Part shown: piece by piece, positions 11,256-21,580 of the stretch | Position numbering within the stretch: position 1 is the first letter of the stretch | How the letters are laid out: the number at the start of each line of letters is the position of its first letter | NCBI GenBank assembly: GCA_025175895.1 | Contig: CM046008.1 | Location: 25,003,255-25,067,254, forward strand | DNA: 64,000 nucleotides | Direction: 5' to 3' | From: Wurfbainia villosa | Taxonomy: Eukaryota > Streptophyta > Magnoliopsida > Zingiberales > Zingiberaceae | The notes under the pieces: generated by a model | Told to the model about the DNA's origin: nothing | Seen by the model: only the letters and a program-made list of their open reading frames with translations | Database searches by the model: none | Translations under genes and position numbers: made by a program

Positions 11256-12431
11256 ATGGCACCGATGCGGACTCATAGTAGAGGTCGTCCATCAAGGCGA
11301 TCTGTCAGAGCTGAGGGACAGGAGGCTGGTACTACTGAGCCTGTTATACGGGAACAGCCTCAGCCACCCCCTATTGGTGATTCCAAGCCTCAGAATCCAG
11401 ATGTACCACTGACTACTCCAGAGCCCACAGAGTTCAGTTGCCTCAATGATAAATGATGGATACTCGTGTTAGCACGATCAGCCAAGGAGAAGTTCACCTT
11501 GTTCCGAGGGGAGTTCGACCCATGGATTGCCCGATCTTGGCTGGAAAATATGGAAGACACCTTCGAGTATATGAATTGTACAGATGTGGAGAAGGTGGGC
11601 CTTGCTGCATATCATCTCAGAGATCAGGCTGTCACTTGGTGGAAATTGCAGAAGACTCTATTTGGGGAGTGTGGGATTACTTGGGCCAGCTTTCGAGAGG
11701 CTTTCTGGAGACAATACTTTCCTTCAGCGTTTTCTACAACACATCGTTAGGAGTTTCTGAGCCTGAAGAAAGGTGATCATTCTGTCATGGAGTACAACGG
11801 AGAGTTTACCAGACTATCAGAGTTATGCTCTCATCTGGTAGCACAGGATTCAGATCGAGTGTACCGGTTCACCCAGGGCCTAACAGCTTATATCCGAGCG
11901 AGGATGTCAGGATCTAGCATTACCTCCTATAGGGAGGCATTGGACCGTGCCCTCTTTATCGAGATGACTTCCCAGCAAATTTCCAGGGAGAAAGATATCG
12001 AGAAGCAGATGACTAAGGGCAAGCAGCAGAACCAGGGTTCAACTCAGGAGACTCAGAAGAAAGAGAAGCAAAAAGGAACTACGCGAGGTGCGGTAGAAGG
12101 GTCAGCTAGATCACAGAAAGGGAAGCGTCCAACATCAGAGTTTTCTGGAGGGTCTCAGAAGAACCGTAAGAGTCAGAACAGAACTGGATGCTATAAATGC
12201 GGATCTGGAAGTCATAGAGCTCCAGAGTGTCTTTTGGAGCAGGCTGTTTGCTATTATTGCAAGCAACCCGGACATACCAGCCGAGAGTGTATGTTGAGAG
12301 CACAGTTGGAGTTTTCTGATAGCTCTAACAAGGGAAGACAGTCCAACCAGCAGGGGCAACAGAGGACAGCACTGTGGATGCAGTCTTATGGTCAGAGCCA
12401 GCCAGTACCTCCACCAGCACACTTGTATTAG
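11256..12431 (+). pseudogene. gag: gypsy unit 1 gag (three premature stops)
   Basis: Starts MAPMRTHSRGRPSRRSVR, then a retrotransposon capsid core (ARSWLENMEDTFEYMNCTDV, AAYHLRDQAVTWWK, FREAFWRQYFP, HSVMEYNGEFTRLSEL). Two tandem CCHC knuckles follow: CYKCGSGSHRAPEC and CYYCKQPGHTSREC. Stops fall at 11454 (TGA where unit 2 has TCA), 11748 (TAG where unit 2 has CAG) and 12429 (TAG where unit 2 has CAG). Apart from these the three pieces are collinear. This start is chosen because it follows the primer site by about 200 bases and the frame is continuous with the capsid. The product would assemble the particle and bind genomic RNA. Confidence 0.88.
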
Positions 12432-13092
12432 ATGCAGGGAGGCGCCCCTACAGTGATGCCGATAGCGATCCAGTATCCTGCATCTCCGGTGATCTACTAT
12501 CCAGGGGTATCTGCACCGCCGATGTTACCCGCCAGCTCTCAGGGTTACCTTATGCCTGCACCAGTGACTCAGTCTTCAGCACCTCAGAGTCAGCCTCAGC
12601 CCGAGTGGAGGCACACTACTTCTTCGTCGGGGAGGCAACCGACAAATACCGAGACTGGACGAGTTTATGCCATCACTAGAGATGAGGCACAGCGGGTTGA
12701 GGGATCATTCATACGGGGTATGGTTTCAGTTTATTCTACATATGTTGATACTTTCATTGATACCGGTAGTTCTCACTCATTCGTATCTAGAATATTTCTG
12801 GGTAGAGTCGGAAGGATCCCAATGGTTCATTCTTGTGGGTTAGCAGTATCCTTGCCGTCAGGAGAGGTGCTGACTAGCCACCAAGAAATCAAGGGTTGCC
12901 CATTAGATTTTGACGGGCATATCCTTACAGTGGACCTCTAGGTGTTGGAAATGGTAGAGTTCGATATTATTCTCGGTATGGACTGGTTGGCCGCTTATCA
13001 CGCTACAGTGGATTGTAGAGCAAGGGTGGTGACTTTCTAACCACCAGATCAACCAGCTTGGGAATTTGTTGGTACTAGAGATGATGGATTAT
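12432..13092 (+). pseudogene. pol: gypsy unit 1 aspartic protease (broken)
   Basis: A proline-rich linker after gag leads to YAITRDEAQRVEG and the retropepsin site TFIDTGSSHSF, with the catalytic Asp intact. Then comes the flap-side ILGMDWL-type motif near 12975 (FDIILGMDWLAAYHA). A TAG at 12939-12941 stands where unit 2 has CAG. Near 13093 homology to unit 2 ends abruptly in a foreign block, so the protease-RT linker is missing. Confidence 0.85.
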
Positions 13093-13227
13093 GTCAGAGT
13101 TAACTGGAATTTTGTCCTATTCGATGGATCCTGGCCAAAATGACATTATGATTAAAATCTAAGTGTTATGCAGTGGGAAGCATCTAAATAGCCTAAGATA
13201 TATTTTAGCAATACGTAACTGAAACGG
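13093..13227. other. Non-homologous block ending in an Oxford Nanopore adapter match
   Basis: Unit 2 has about 146 bases of normal protease-RT linker here (39682-39827). Unit 1 has about 135 unrelated bases instead. The last part, 13207-13223, is AGCAATACGTAACTGAA, identical to the complement of the 3' end of the standard ONT ligation adapter. Gypsy homology resumes right after it. I read this as chimeric-read residue, not biology. Confidence 0.85.
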
Positions 13228-14030
13228 CCCGATGAACTTCCAGGCTTACCACCTCCTAGGCAAGTAGAATTTGTGATAGAGGTGATTCCAGGAACCGCGC
13301 CTATATCGAAACCTCCTTATCGGATGGCGCCAAAGGAGCTGAATGAACTTAAAGTTCAACTGCAGGAATTGCTGGATAATGGATTCATCCGACCTAGTGT
13401 TTCACCATGGGGAGCACCGGTACTCTTTTTCAAGAAGAAGGATGGATCATTGCGGTTATGTATTGACTATCGACAGCTGAATGCAGTCACAGTTAAGAAC
13501 AAATATCCACTGCAGAGGATAGAAGATTTGTTCGATCAGCTTAAGGATACATGTGTGTATTCTAAAATTGATCTACGGTCAGGATATCATCAGCTTCGGA
13601 TAAGAGATGAGGATGTTCAAAAAATAGCTTTCCGCACCCGTTATCGGCATTACGAGTTTCTAGTGATGTCTTTCGGTCTCACGAATGCCCCAGCTGCATT
13701 TATGGACTTAATGAACCGGGTGTTCCTGAGGTATATAGATCAGTTAGTAATAGTGTTCATCGACGATATATTGATTTATTCTCGATCCGAGGAAGAGCAT
13801 GAACAACATCTACGGATAGTATTGGAGATATTGCGACAGGAGCAGTTGTATGCCAAGTTTAGTAAATGTGCATTCTAGTTATCCTCAGTGGGTTTTCTTG
13901 GACATGTGGTATCCAACAGAGGTATTTCTGTAGATCCCCAGAAGATTGAGGCGATTACCAGTTGGGAGTAGCCAAAATCTGTTCAGGAGGTCCGTAGTTT
14001 CCTTGGTCTGGCCGGTTATTAACGAAGATT
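13228..14030 (+). pseudogene. pol: gypsy unit 1 reverse transcriptase
   Basis: A clean frame from about 13273 to 13878 carries PYRMAPKELNELK, LLDNGFIRPSVSPWGAPVLF, KKKDGSLRLCIDYRQLN, KIDLRSGYHQLRI, FRTRYRHYEFLVMSFGL and the catalytic FIDDILIYS. It ends at a TAG where unit 2 has TGG (CAFW). The thumb and connection continue to about 14030 with more stops (TAG near 13970, TAA near 14022). This is the gypsy RVT_1 family. It would copy element RNA into DNA. Confidence 0.9.
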
Positions 14031-14560
14031 CATGGAGGGATTCTCGAGTATCGCCATGCCAATCACTCGTCTAACTCGGAAAGGGGTCAAATTCGCCGAG
14101 TCAGAGGCTTGTGAAACTAGCTTCCAGGAGCTTAAGCGACGGCTAGTTTCATGCACAAATCTTAGTGATTCCTTCTGGTGTCGATGGGATGGTTCTCTAT
14201 ACGGATGCTTCTATCCAAGGGTTGGGTGAAGTTCTGATGCAGTCCAACCGTGTGGTATCTTATGCCTCCCGTCAGCTAAAAGATCACGAGAGAAATTACC
14301 CAGTGCATGATCTCGAGTTAGCCGCCATTATTTTCGCATTGAAGATATGGAGGCACTACTTGTATGAGATTACCTTTGAGATCTACACGCACTCATAAAG
14401 TCCAAGTATCCGCTCACACGTAAAGAGCTGAATCTGAGACAGAGACGATGGATGGAGTATCTGAAGGATTACGACTGCACCATCCATTATCATCCGGGAA
14501 AAGCTAATGTGGTAGCAGATGCGCTGAGCAGGAAGTCTCATGGAGTTCTGGCCAGTCATC
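14031..14560 (+). pseudogene. pol: gypsy unit 1 RNase H (frameshifted)
   Basis: Two overlapping frames: 14032-14229 (GFSSIAMPITRLTRKGVKF) and 14165-14398 (LYTDASIQGLGEVLMQ, YASRQLKDHERNYPVHDLE, IWRHYLYE). The shift lies near 14150-14165, where an extra base follows 'tcatgcac'. A tail reading DCTIHYHPGKANVVADALSR reaches about 14535. The active Asp of YTDAS is present. Sequence around 14390-14430 is disturbed relative to unit 2. Confidence 0.85.
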
Positions 14561-15650
14561 TGACAGCAGTTACTGATCTAGTTTAAACAGTTCTCAGAGT
14601 TGGGATTGTCTGAACATGGTCAAACAACCCAGGGGATATTAGTTTCTATGGTTGCCCAGTCCGCCATTGCCGAGAGGATCAAGGAGGCACAAGTCAGTGA
14701 TCAAGATCCGCAGCTTCGAGCAAGACGATAGACTCGTAACGCTGACGGATTTCTCGAGTGACGAGAATGGTGTACTTCATTTCTGAGGACGACTATGTGT
14801 TCCGGACACACACCCAGTTAAGGAAGAACTGCTACAGGAAGCACATCAGTCGAGATTTGTTATACATCCTGGTGGTACTCGGATGTACCGAGATTTGAAG
14901 TGCTTATACTGGTGGAACGGTATGAAACGAGATATTGCGGACTTTGTCGCACGATGCCTAGTATGCCAGCAAGTGAAGGTCGAACATCAGAAACTTGCGG
15001 GGTTACTTCAGGAAATCTCGATCCCGGAATGGAAGTGGGAGCATATCATGATGGACTTCGTTACGGGATTACCCAGAACCCGTAGAGGACATACTGCGAT
15101 TTGGGTGATCGTGGATCGATTAACCAAATCAGCTCACTTCCTTCCGATACGTGAGACGGACTCATTGGATCGTCTAGCGAAATTGTACTGCCGAGAGATC
15201 ATTAGATTGCATGGTGTACCATTGAGTATCATATCTGATAGAGATCCGCGCTTTACTTCCCGATTCTGGCAGAGTCTGCAGCAGGCCATGGCCACAGAGC
15301 TTCGACTCAGTACAACCTTTCATCCGCAGATAGACAAACAGTCCGAACGTACCATTCAGACACTGGAGGATCTATTGAGATCTTGCGTCATGGATTTCGG
15401 TGGCAGTTGGGAGGATCACATTCCTTTAGTGGAGTTTGCCTACAACAATAGCTACCACTCTTCTATCTAGATGGCTCCTTTCGAGGCATTATACGGTAGA
15501 CCCTGCAGATCTCCTGTGTTATGGGAGGAAGTCGGGGAACGACAGATATTGGGGCCTTAGAGTATTCAACATGATGCAGAGTTGGTACGAGTGATCAGAT
15601 GACGGTTATCTGAGGCACAGGATCGGTAGAAAAGTTATGCGGATCGGAGG
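14561..15650 (+). pseudogene. pol: gypsy unit 1 integrase
   Basis: The zinc region HQSRF.IHPGGTRMYRDLK..CLVCQQVK gives the expected H2C2 pattern. The DDE core shows MMDFVTGLPRTRRGH, IVDRLTKSAHFLPI, ISDRDPRFTSRFW and QSERTIQTLEDLLR. Breaks are a TAA near 14585, a patch of disagreement with unit 2 at 14690-14760, TGA near 14785 and TAG codons near 15468, 15558, 15600 and 15629. From 14883 to 15470 the frame is open. The protein would insert cDNA into the host genome. Confidence 0.88.
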
Positions 15651-16091
15651 CGAAGACCTTTGGAATTTTTAGTCGGGGACCATGTATTTCTACGAGTGTC
15701 ACCCACCAAAGGAGTCAAGAGATTTGGGCTAAAAGGAAAATTAGCTCTACGCTACATTGAGCCATTTGAGATATTGGAGCGGATTGGAGGTGTTGCTTAT
15801 CAGTTCGCTTTACCTCTGACACTTGTGGGTGTTCACAACGTATTCCATGTATCTATGCTGAGGAAATATGTGCCGCGATCTGACCATGTTCTGAAAAATG
15901 TTCCGATACAACTTCAGGCGAATGCGACTTATGAGGAGACTCCGGTGCGTATTCTTGGTCGTAAGGAGCGACAGTTGCGAAACAAAACCATCCGACTCGT
16001 AAAGGTGGGATGGCCGCATCATACGGATGAGGCGGCTACATGGGAGCTGGAAGATACTATCCGAGCTCGATACCCTCATATGTTTGTTTGA
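15651..16091 (+). pseudogene. pol: gypsy unit 1 integrase C terminus with chromodomain-like end
   Basis: An open frame of about 143 codons: VGDHVFLRVSPTKGVKRFG, a GPF-type motif mutated to YIEPFEILERIGGVAYQFAL, HNVFHVSMLRKYVP, then PVRILGRKERQLRNKTIRLV and WELEDTIRARYPHMF. The last part resembles the degenerate chromodomain of Tekay/Del-type integrases, thought to steer insertion toward marked chromatin. TGA at 16089-16091 ends pol. Confidence 0.82.
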
Positions 16092-16166
16092 GGTATGTGG
16101 TTATTTCGGAATATGCTTGAATTAATTTTTGCATTTAAGTATGAAATTTGGGGACCAAATTTTAAT

Positions 16167-16179
16167 AAGTGGGGGAGAA
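16167..16179 (+). promoter_or_regulatory. gypsy unit 1 polypurine tract
   Basis: AAGTGGGGGAGAA directly before the LTR start TGTAAAATACC. The same tract is at 42758-42770. Confidence 0.9.
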
Positions 16180-16188
16180 TGTAAAATA

Positions 16189-16244
<56 letters not shown>

Positions 16245-17639
16245 AAATAGAAATAGATGTAGGGTAATTAGGAGAATACCCTATAGAAATTTTCCATAAA
16301 TTTTTAGGAATTTTTCTGGACACGAACGGAAATTTCTAAGCTCTTTTTGTGTAGGTGTTAGTGGGCTTAACGGGTCGGAAATCCAACCCGTTAAACAAAA
16401 GAAACCCGGCCCGTTACCATTTAAGCCGAGTGTTTCACAGACGTTCTTTTATTTTCCAGCCGCAATCTTTGTTTTCCTTTTAATGCTTCGCGACTATTTT
16501 TCTTCCCCGCCGCGCTCGATCACCGTCGCTCGCGATTGCTTCTTCACGTGATTCCCTTTCTCTTCGCGATTTCACCGTCTGAGCTATCTCCCCGTCTGCA
16601 GCCAACTCTCCCTCTTCTCTGCAAACAGAGACCGACCACCCTCAACGGTGCCCGCGAACACGCTGGTGGAGAAGGAACGTGCGGATGGAAGCTGTGTCGG
16701 TGGGCATCGGAGCTAGGTAAGGGTCGATGTTTCCTTCTTGCTTCAGACAAGATCTGAGCTCTTGATGTGGTTCTTCCGTTGAGCTTAATCCATTGATTTA
16801 GGGCAGCGGAATGTTCTTGAAATTTCTGGCAAACCGAGCAGCCCACTGCCGTTTGGAGTCGGAAAAAGGTGAGCACTGGTTGTGTTGCTCCCTACCTTGG
16901 ATGCCGATTAGTTGATGCGGTTCTTCATCAATTGAGCCCTTCCCCTGTGTAGCCCTAACTCGGCAGTGATAGGGCAACATCATTGTGGTTGGGGCATCCG
17001 ACGAACCAAGCAGAATTGGGGAGATTCCGACTGTCGGTAAGTTGATCTCTCTTCCATTTACCTTGCTGTTCATCTTCCTTGGTTAAGCCAATATTTGGAT
17101 TTGGGCAGGAGGTGGATCGGCAAACAAGGGAGTTACTGCCGACGGGATTCAACACCAGGTATGCAAGATTAATTCAGGTTGTTTGTAAATTCCTTTTTGG
17201 TAGAAATGGTTGCGATGTTGGCTAATGGACGTTGTCTCTGTTAGGGTTGGGTTTATCGTCGAAGTGTTGATTTGGTTTTGGGCAGTGATTTGTTTACATT
17301 TCGGTTAAGGATTGGAAAGGATTGGTACTGTCGGTAAAGCTTTAGGTGTTGGTAAGCCAAATCAATTTCCCTCCGGTGTGCTGTGAATACAATTTCGATT
17401 CAATAGTTGACATGGGTCAGTGGCTGCTGTTGATGTAGATTGTATATGCCGGGGGGTTAGATGCAATTTAGGGTATACTATCTGACCTTAGTATTTTAAA
17501 GGGGTGATTTTGTGTGTTCTGCAATCCGTTTAGATAAATGGGGTTGTTCTTGATTTTATTAAATATTGGGTTGTTTTGATTATGATGTTAATCGTACCAG
17601 TTGAGGGTATAATGTGAAGGTTGGTTATAGTGAATCGAT
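16180..17639 (+). repeat. gypsy middle LTR, part 1
   Basis: Starts TGTAAAATACC with a TA microsatellite (about 16192-16232) and runs to gaatcgat, where copia2 begins. It aligns with 42771-44210. The final tcgat (17635-17639) is the left target duplication of copia2. Small frames here recur in the 3' LTR and I do not treat them as genes. Confidence 0.92.
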
Positions 17640-18579
17640 TGTTGGAATGTATACTGAAAGCCTAGCTCTTTTTGTATGAACATTTTTATTTTGAAATAAG
17701 AATCACATGATCATTGTTTGCACTTTATATTTATTATATGTGTGCATATTGTCTAATATTTTACATTGTAGATAACATGGTGCTTGGTGTGGCACAGAAG
17801 ATCATGTTATCAGTCCCTTGTAGAATATAAGTAGAGGCTCATGACCAAGATGGTTTTGGACAAACCATTGGCATGGTTGTAGTGTAGCTTGGTATTGTTT
17901 TATCTTAAACATAGAGTTACACTAGTACACTTAGGTGTATTGAGCAGGACCGACATAGAGGTGATTCAATTTATTACTGACTACATAATTGAATCGGACC
18001 TCGGATATTATGTTGTACATGCTCTTAATCGCGATATAATAACGGGCACATGTACTTAGTATTTATTTCTTTGATTTACCAAAGGGTGAGATTTAGATGG
18101 ATTAAATCAATATGCCCAGTAAGTTGGGAAATGATATTATTTACATGGTGTGTCGTTGATTATAGGAGGAAACCGTGTCCTATATATTAGGTTGATGATG
18201 TCCCCTTGAGGAGCTCATAAGGTTCATCATATAAACCCAGCTGGTTGACTTAGTCAACATGATGATAAGGTTGAGTGGTACTACTCAAGGAGTTAGATTT
18301 TAATTGATTGATGGTCAGTAAATCAATTAATTAATAGACATTCGATATCTTAAACACGGGGAGATGGATGTACAAATAATATATGGAGCCCATATTGATT
18401 TATGGGGATTGGTGAGTTAATTCAATGATGATCCTCTAGTGGAATGGAACATCATTGATGGATCAAGTTTGTGTGGTTCCGATCCATCGGGTGGCCAAGA
18501 TCCAACTCATCCTCATGGTCCCTATCATATCCTAATATAATCCTCATGAAGTCTAGATCCAAGGATGGAAAACAAAACT

Positions 18580-18793
18580 CTAGAACCAACGGTTGAGATT
18601 AAATCTCTAGATCCAACGGTTGGAATTAAATACCTAGAACCGACGATTGAGATTAAATCCCTAGATCTGACGGTTGGGATTAAATTCCTAGAACCGACGG
18701 TTGAGATTAAATCCCTAGACCCGACGGTTGGGATGAAACCCTAGATCCGACGGTGGAGATTAACTCCCTTGATCCGACGGTGGAGATTAAAGG
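18580..18793 (+). repeat. LTR minisatellite with AACGG / CCGAC cores
   Basis: Eight units of the form ctagatccgacggttgagat + taaatcc. Units carry either CCAACGG, close to the plant MSA element bound by three-repeat MYBs, or ACCGAC/TCCGAC, containing the CRT/DRE core CCGAC. The other family C LTRs have 8 (27720-27932), about 12 (22428-22742, inverted) and 4 (52235-52340) units. A regulatory role is inference. Confidence 0.85.
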
Positions 18794-18810
18794 AGGCTTA
18801 AGCCCAATTC

Positions 18811-18818
18811 TATAAATA
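18811..18818 (+). promoter_or_regulatory. copia2 5' LTR TATA box
   Basis: TATAAATA about 18 bases after the minisatellite. The 3' LTR reads CATAAATA at the same place (27952-27959), so only the 5' copy keeps the consensus. Confidence 0.65.
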
Positions 18819-19669
18819 GAGGGCTTAGGCTTGGGCGGAAATAGAATGCTTGGAAATTAGGGTTTGCCAATCTAAAAGTGGGCGGCAACAAACCCTAAAG
18901 AAGTTAGGGTTTTGGGCGGCTAGAAGTGGGCGGCAAGCTTGGTTCTCCCTAGGGTTTTGGTCGGCGCCCCTCATCCTCTTCTCATCCATTTCCGGTGCTC
19001 TTTCCTTCATCCTTTTCTCCTTGGCCGGTGGAAACAAGGGCTAGGTTTCATCCTTGGAGCTCTTGGCCGGCGCCCTCTTGCTTCTCCTTGGTGGCCACCG
19101 GCAACACTTCACAAGGTTGGCCGGCGCTCAAGAAGACACTCCTTGGCCGGCGGTTATATCAAGTTCCTTGGCTTGGTGGCCGGTTCTAAATGGAGAAGGA
19201 GTCTTTGTTTGGTTCTTCTCTTTGTTCGGATAGAGCAAGGAAAGGATGAACGTGATCTAGAAGGCTTCTACTCGTGGAGGATCTTCACCCACACGACGTC
19301 CACGAGGAGGATAGGACATACGGTAGAAGATCGAGAGGTATAAAAGTTTGACAACTTTCTTTTTCTGATCTTAGCATGTTCTTATGTGTTGATTATACTA
19401 GTTTGCATTTGTATGTATTTGTATAATCATGGACCCCGAAGACAAACACAAAAACCGGCGATCCGTCCGTCGTCTCTTCCGCGGCTAACCAACTAGAAGA
19501 GTTGTGTTGCTTGAACAACTAGTTTGTTCAAGCGATCGCTCAAGTTGTTAGCACGACGACGAATTGGTTGAGCTTAGGAAACTCATCCCGTCCAGATTAG
19601 TTTTCATTAGTGAAAATTTTAATCTAGGGACATGGAAACCAATGAGCCTCCGAAGCAAATCCTACAAAA

Positions 19670-19682
19670 TGGTATCAGAGCC
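19670..19682 (+). promoter_or_regulatory. copia2 primer-binding site
   Basis: TGGTATCAGAGCC three bases after the LTR, complementary to initiator-Met tRNA. Confidence 0.93.
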
Positions 19683-20262
19683 ACGGTTTTCGGTTTTTTG
19701 TGTTTTGGATTCGGTTACTTTCATTCACATATCATATATTGAGTTTGCCGGATAATAGTAGGATGTGCGTAGGCTAACTTTTGTGTTGTAGGCATAAGAT
19801 CTGACTATTATGGCTATATGTGTGTATGTGATTGTTTGTGTGTGATTGTTTGTATATTATTTGAATCCTCGGGGTTGATGAGGCTAGATTAGTATTTAAT
19901 TTTTGTAATTAAATACGGCATTGTTTAGCCACTCATTTTAGTTTACTTTCGATCTAGATTATTTGTACACTCCTTTGTGGAGTATAGGATCGATGGATTT
20001 AAATTAAAATAGTTTATCTCCACTCGGATCTCTTTGGTGACTTGCGCACGGGAAAAGATGGAGCGGACGAGGTGGCGACACGATGGGATGCGTATTGGAG
20101 AATAATGCCATAATAGTTGGGAAAATTCTGATTTTTTCCTTATTTTTTGCTGATTTGTTTTATATGCATGTTGTGTATGCTAGAAAATTCCTCATTGTCA
20201 ATTTACTAAGTTGGAGAGGGACATTTTAATTAATTCCCGTTGCCTCCATTACAATTTGACGT

Positions 20263-20333
20263 GTGATGCAACAAACTTGCGCGTCGGCTTTGAGTGCCTT
20301 CCTCCCCATCAGATGGGTTTGTTTACGGATCAC
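20263..20333 (+). other. leader stem-loop C1
   Basis: Arms GTGAT..AACAAAC (20263-20276) and GTTTGTT..ATCAC (20317-20333). Loop motif CTCCCCATC at 20302-20310. Confidence 0.65.
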
Positions 20334-20352
20334 TAGGTCAAATAATGGTTAT

Positions 20353-20417
20353 AGGAAATTATTTAGGAGCGTGTGTACTTCCCCATCGGTAAGGCACATA
20401 ATCCGAAATAATTTCCT
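20353..20417 (+). other. leader stem-loop C2
   Basis: Perfect 12-bp stem, 20353-20364 with 20406-20417 (AGGAAATTATTT arm). Inner TGTG/CACA. Loop motif TTCCCCATCGG at 20379-20388. Confidence 0.78.
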
Positions 20418-20445
20418 TAGTATCGTGTAATGGTGCACACTTAGA

Positions 20446-20493
20446 TACAAATAAAAAGTATCCTCCCCATCGGAGTCATTGCTTTTATTTGTA
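20446..20493 (+). other. leader stem-loop C3
   Basis: Perfect 11-bp stem, 20446-20456 with 20483-20493 (TACAAATAAAA arm). Loop motif CTCCCCATCGG at 20463-20473. Confidence 0.78.
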
Positions 20494-20500
20494 GGGCGAA

Positions 20501-20578
20501 AGAGGAACCAACTATTAATTTTATTTGTCAAAAAGTAAGGTTGACAAGATAATAAAATTAATGGGTAAAACCTCCTCT
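20501..20578 (+). other. leader stem-loop C4
   Basis: AGAGG/CCTCT outside, a perfect 12-bp stem (20514-20525 with 20551-20562) and inner TGTCAA/TTGACA. It lacks the CCCCATC loop motif of C1-C3. Confidence 0.7.
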
Positions 20579-20732
20579 TACAAATGTAGAATTCGTATAC
20601 GTCCACACTATCGTGGCATGCGATATTCTCGGTGTTTTGAGGTGTTGGTTGATTTCGGAATTTTATTGTTTTGAGGAATCAATAATATTTGAAATCTAAT
20701 ATTTTGATCATTGTGATTCTTAGGTTTTTCAA

Positions 20733-21580
20733 ATGGCTTTCAACCCACTTGCTGTGATATTAAAAGAAAATAAACTTACTGGAACAAATTATATTGATTG
20801 GAAAAGAAATTTTGATATTGTCTTAACTGCAGAGGAGTACAAATTTGTACTCTTCGAGGTCTGTCCTCCTAAACCCACCGATGACTCTGATGAAAAGGAG
20901 AAAGAAAGTTATATGAAATGGATCAAGGCAGATGAGATGGCGTGGTGTTACATTTTGGCATCTATGTCAAATGTGCTGCAACATCAACATCAGGCCATGG
21001 CCACAGCTTATGACATGATGTTCAATCTCAAGGAACTTTTCGGACATCAGAGTAGGGCGGCTAGACAAGAGGCTATGAGAAACTTGATGACGACTACCAT
21101 GATCGAGGGAACACCCATCAGGGATCATGTTCTCAAGATGATGGCTCATCTTAATGAGATGGAAGTCCTCGGAGCTGAGATCGATGGAGAAACCCAGGTC
21201 GATATCATTCTCCAGTCTCTGCCTAGGAGTTTTGAGAAGTTCCGCATCAACTACAACATGAACAAGAGGTTGTATTCATTGGCGGAGCTTCTGACAGAAC
21301 TCCAGGCGGCAGCGGGGCTTTTTTGTCAAAGCGCTCAAGCCATGGTTGCTCAGAAAGTTTCTTCTTCTAAACCGAAAGGTAAGAAGAAGAAGAAGCAAGG
21401 TGGAGCAAAGAAAGTAGCAGTAGGACCTCAAGCAGGAGTGAAGAAGCCGAAAGGTAAGTGCTTCACTTGCAAGCAGATTGGACATTGGAAGACGGACTGT
21501 CTTCGCCGAAAGAACAAAGGTATATCTTCTTGTTTAGTTGTTGAAACATGTTTAGCGGTGTTATCTACCAGTGCCTGGTG
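20733..21580 (+). pseudogene. gag: copia2 gag with zinc knuckle, cut by the inverted LTR
   Basis: The frame starts MAFNPLAVILKENKL. It has NYIDWKRNFDIVL, ILASMSNVLQHQHQAM, RAARQEAMRNLMTTTM, a basic KKKKKQGG linker and the knuckle CFTCKQIGHWKTDC. This is the UBN2-type gag of Tork/Angela-like copias. It is intact to STSAW at 21580, where the target site of the inverted LTR begins. Reading on into the LTR adds about 30 unrelated residues and stops at 21668. In an uninterrupted element the frame continues straight into protease. The ATG is the first in frame and follows hairpin C4 by about 150 bases. Confidence 0.9.

Larger units (their letters stand above)
17640..19666 (+). repeat. copia2 5' LTR (family C)
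   Basis: 2027 bases from TGTTGGAATG to ATCCTACA. The upstream part holds eight tandem units of about 27 bases (18580-18793) directly before a TATA box. The plus-strand frames 18850-19343 lie downstream of the TATA box, in the transcribed part; their GC-rich Arg/Gly/Leu translation shows no domain. Confidence 0.93.
19683..20732 (+). other. copia2 untranslated leader with serial hairpins
   Basis: About 1.05 kb without a gene. Inverted repeats fill it. An upstream one is GTATTTAAT/ATTAAATAC near 19889-19915. Another, near 19947-20000, has TCGATC/GATCGA arms with an inner ACTCC/GGAGT. The four hairpins nearest gag are listed separately. Three of those present a CCCCATC loop. Confidence 0.78.

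Noticed and set aside
16192..16232. TA runs in the gypsy LTR as TATA promoters
   Set aside because: They are microsatellites of variable length at the LTR start, far from any plausible transcript start.
18850..19343. GC-rich frames in the transcribed part of the family C LTR (also 27991-28485, 22015-22365)
   Set aside because: Several overlapping frames on both strands reflect base composition. None has a recognisable domain or keeps its length across the four LTRs.
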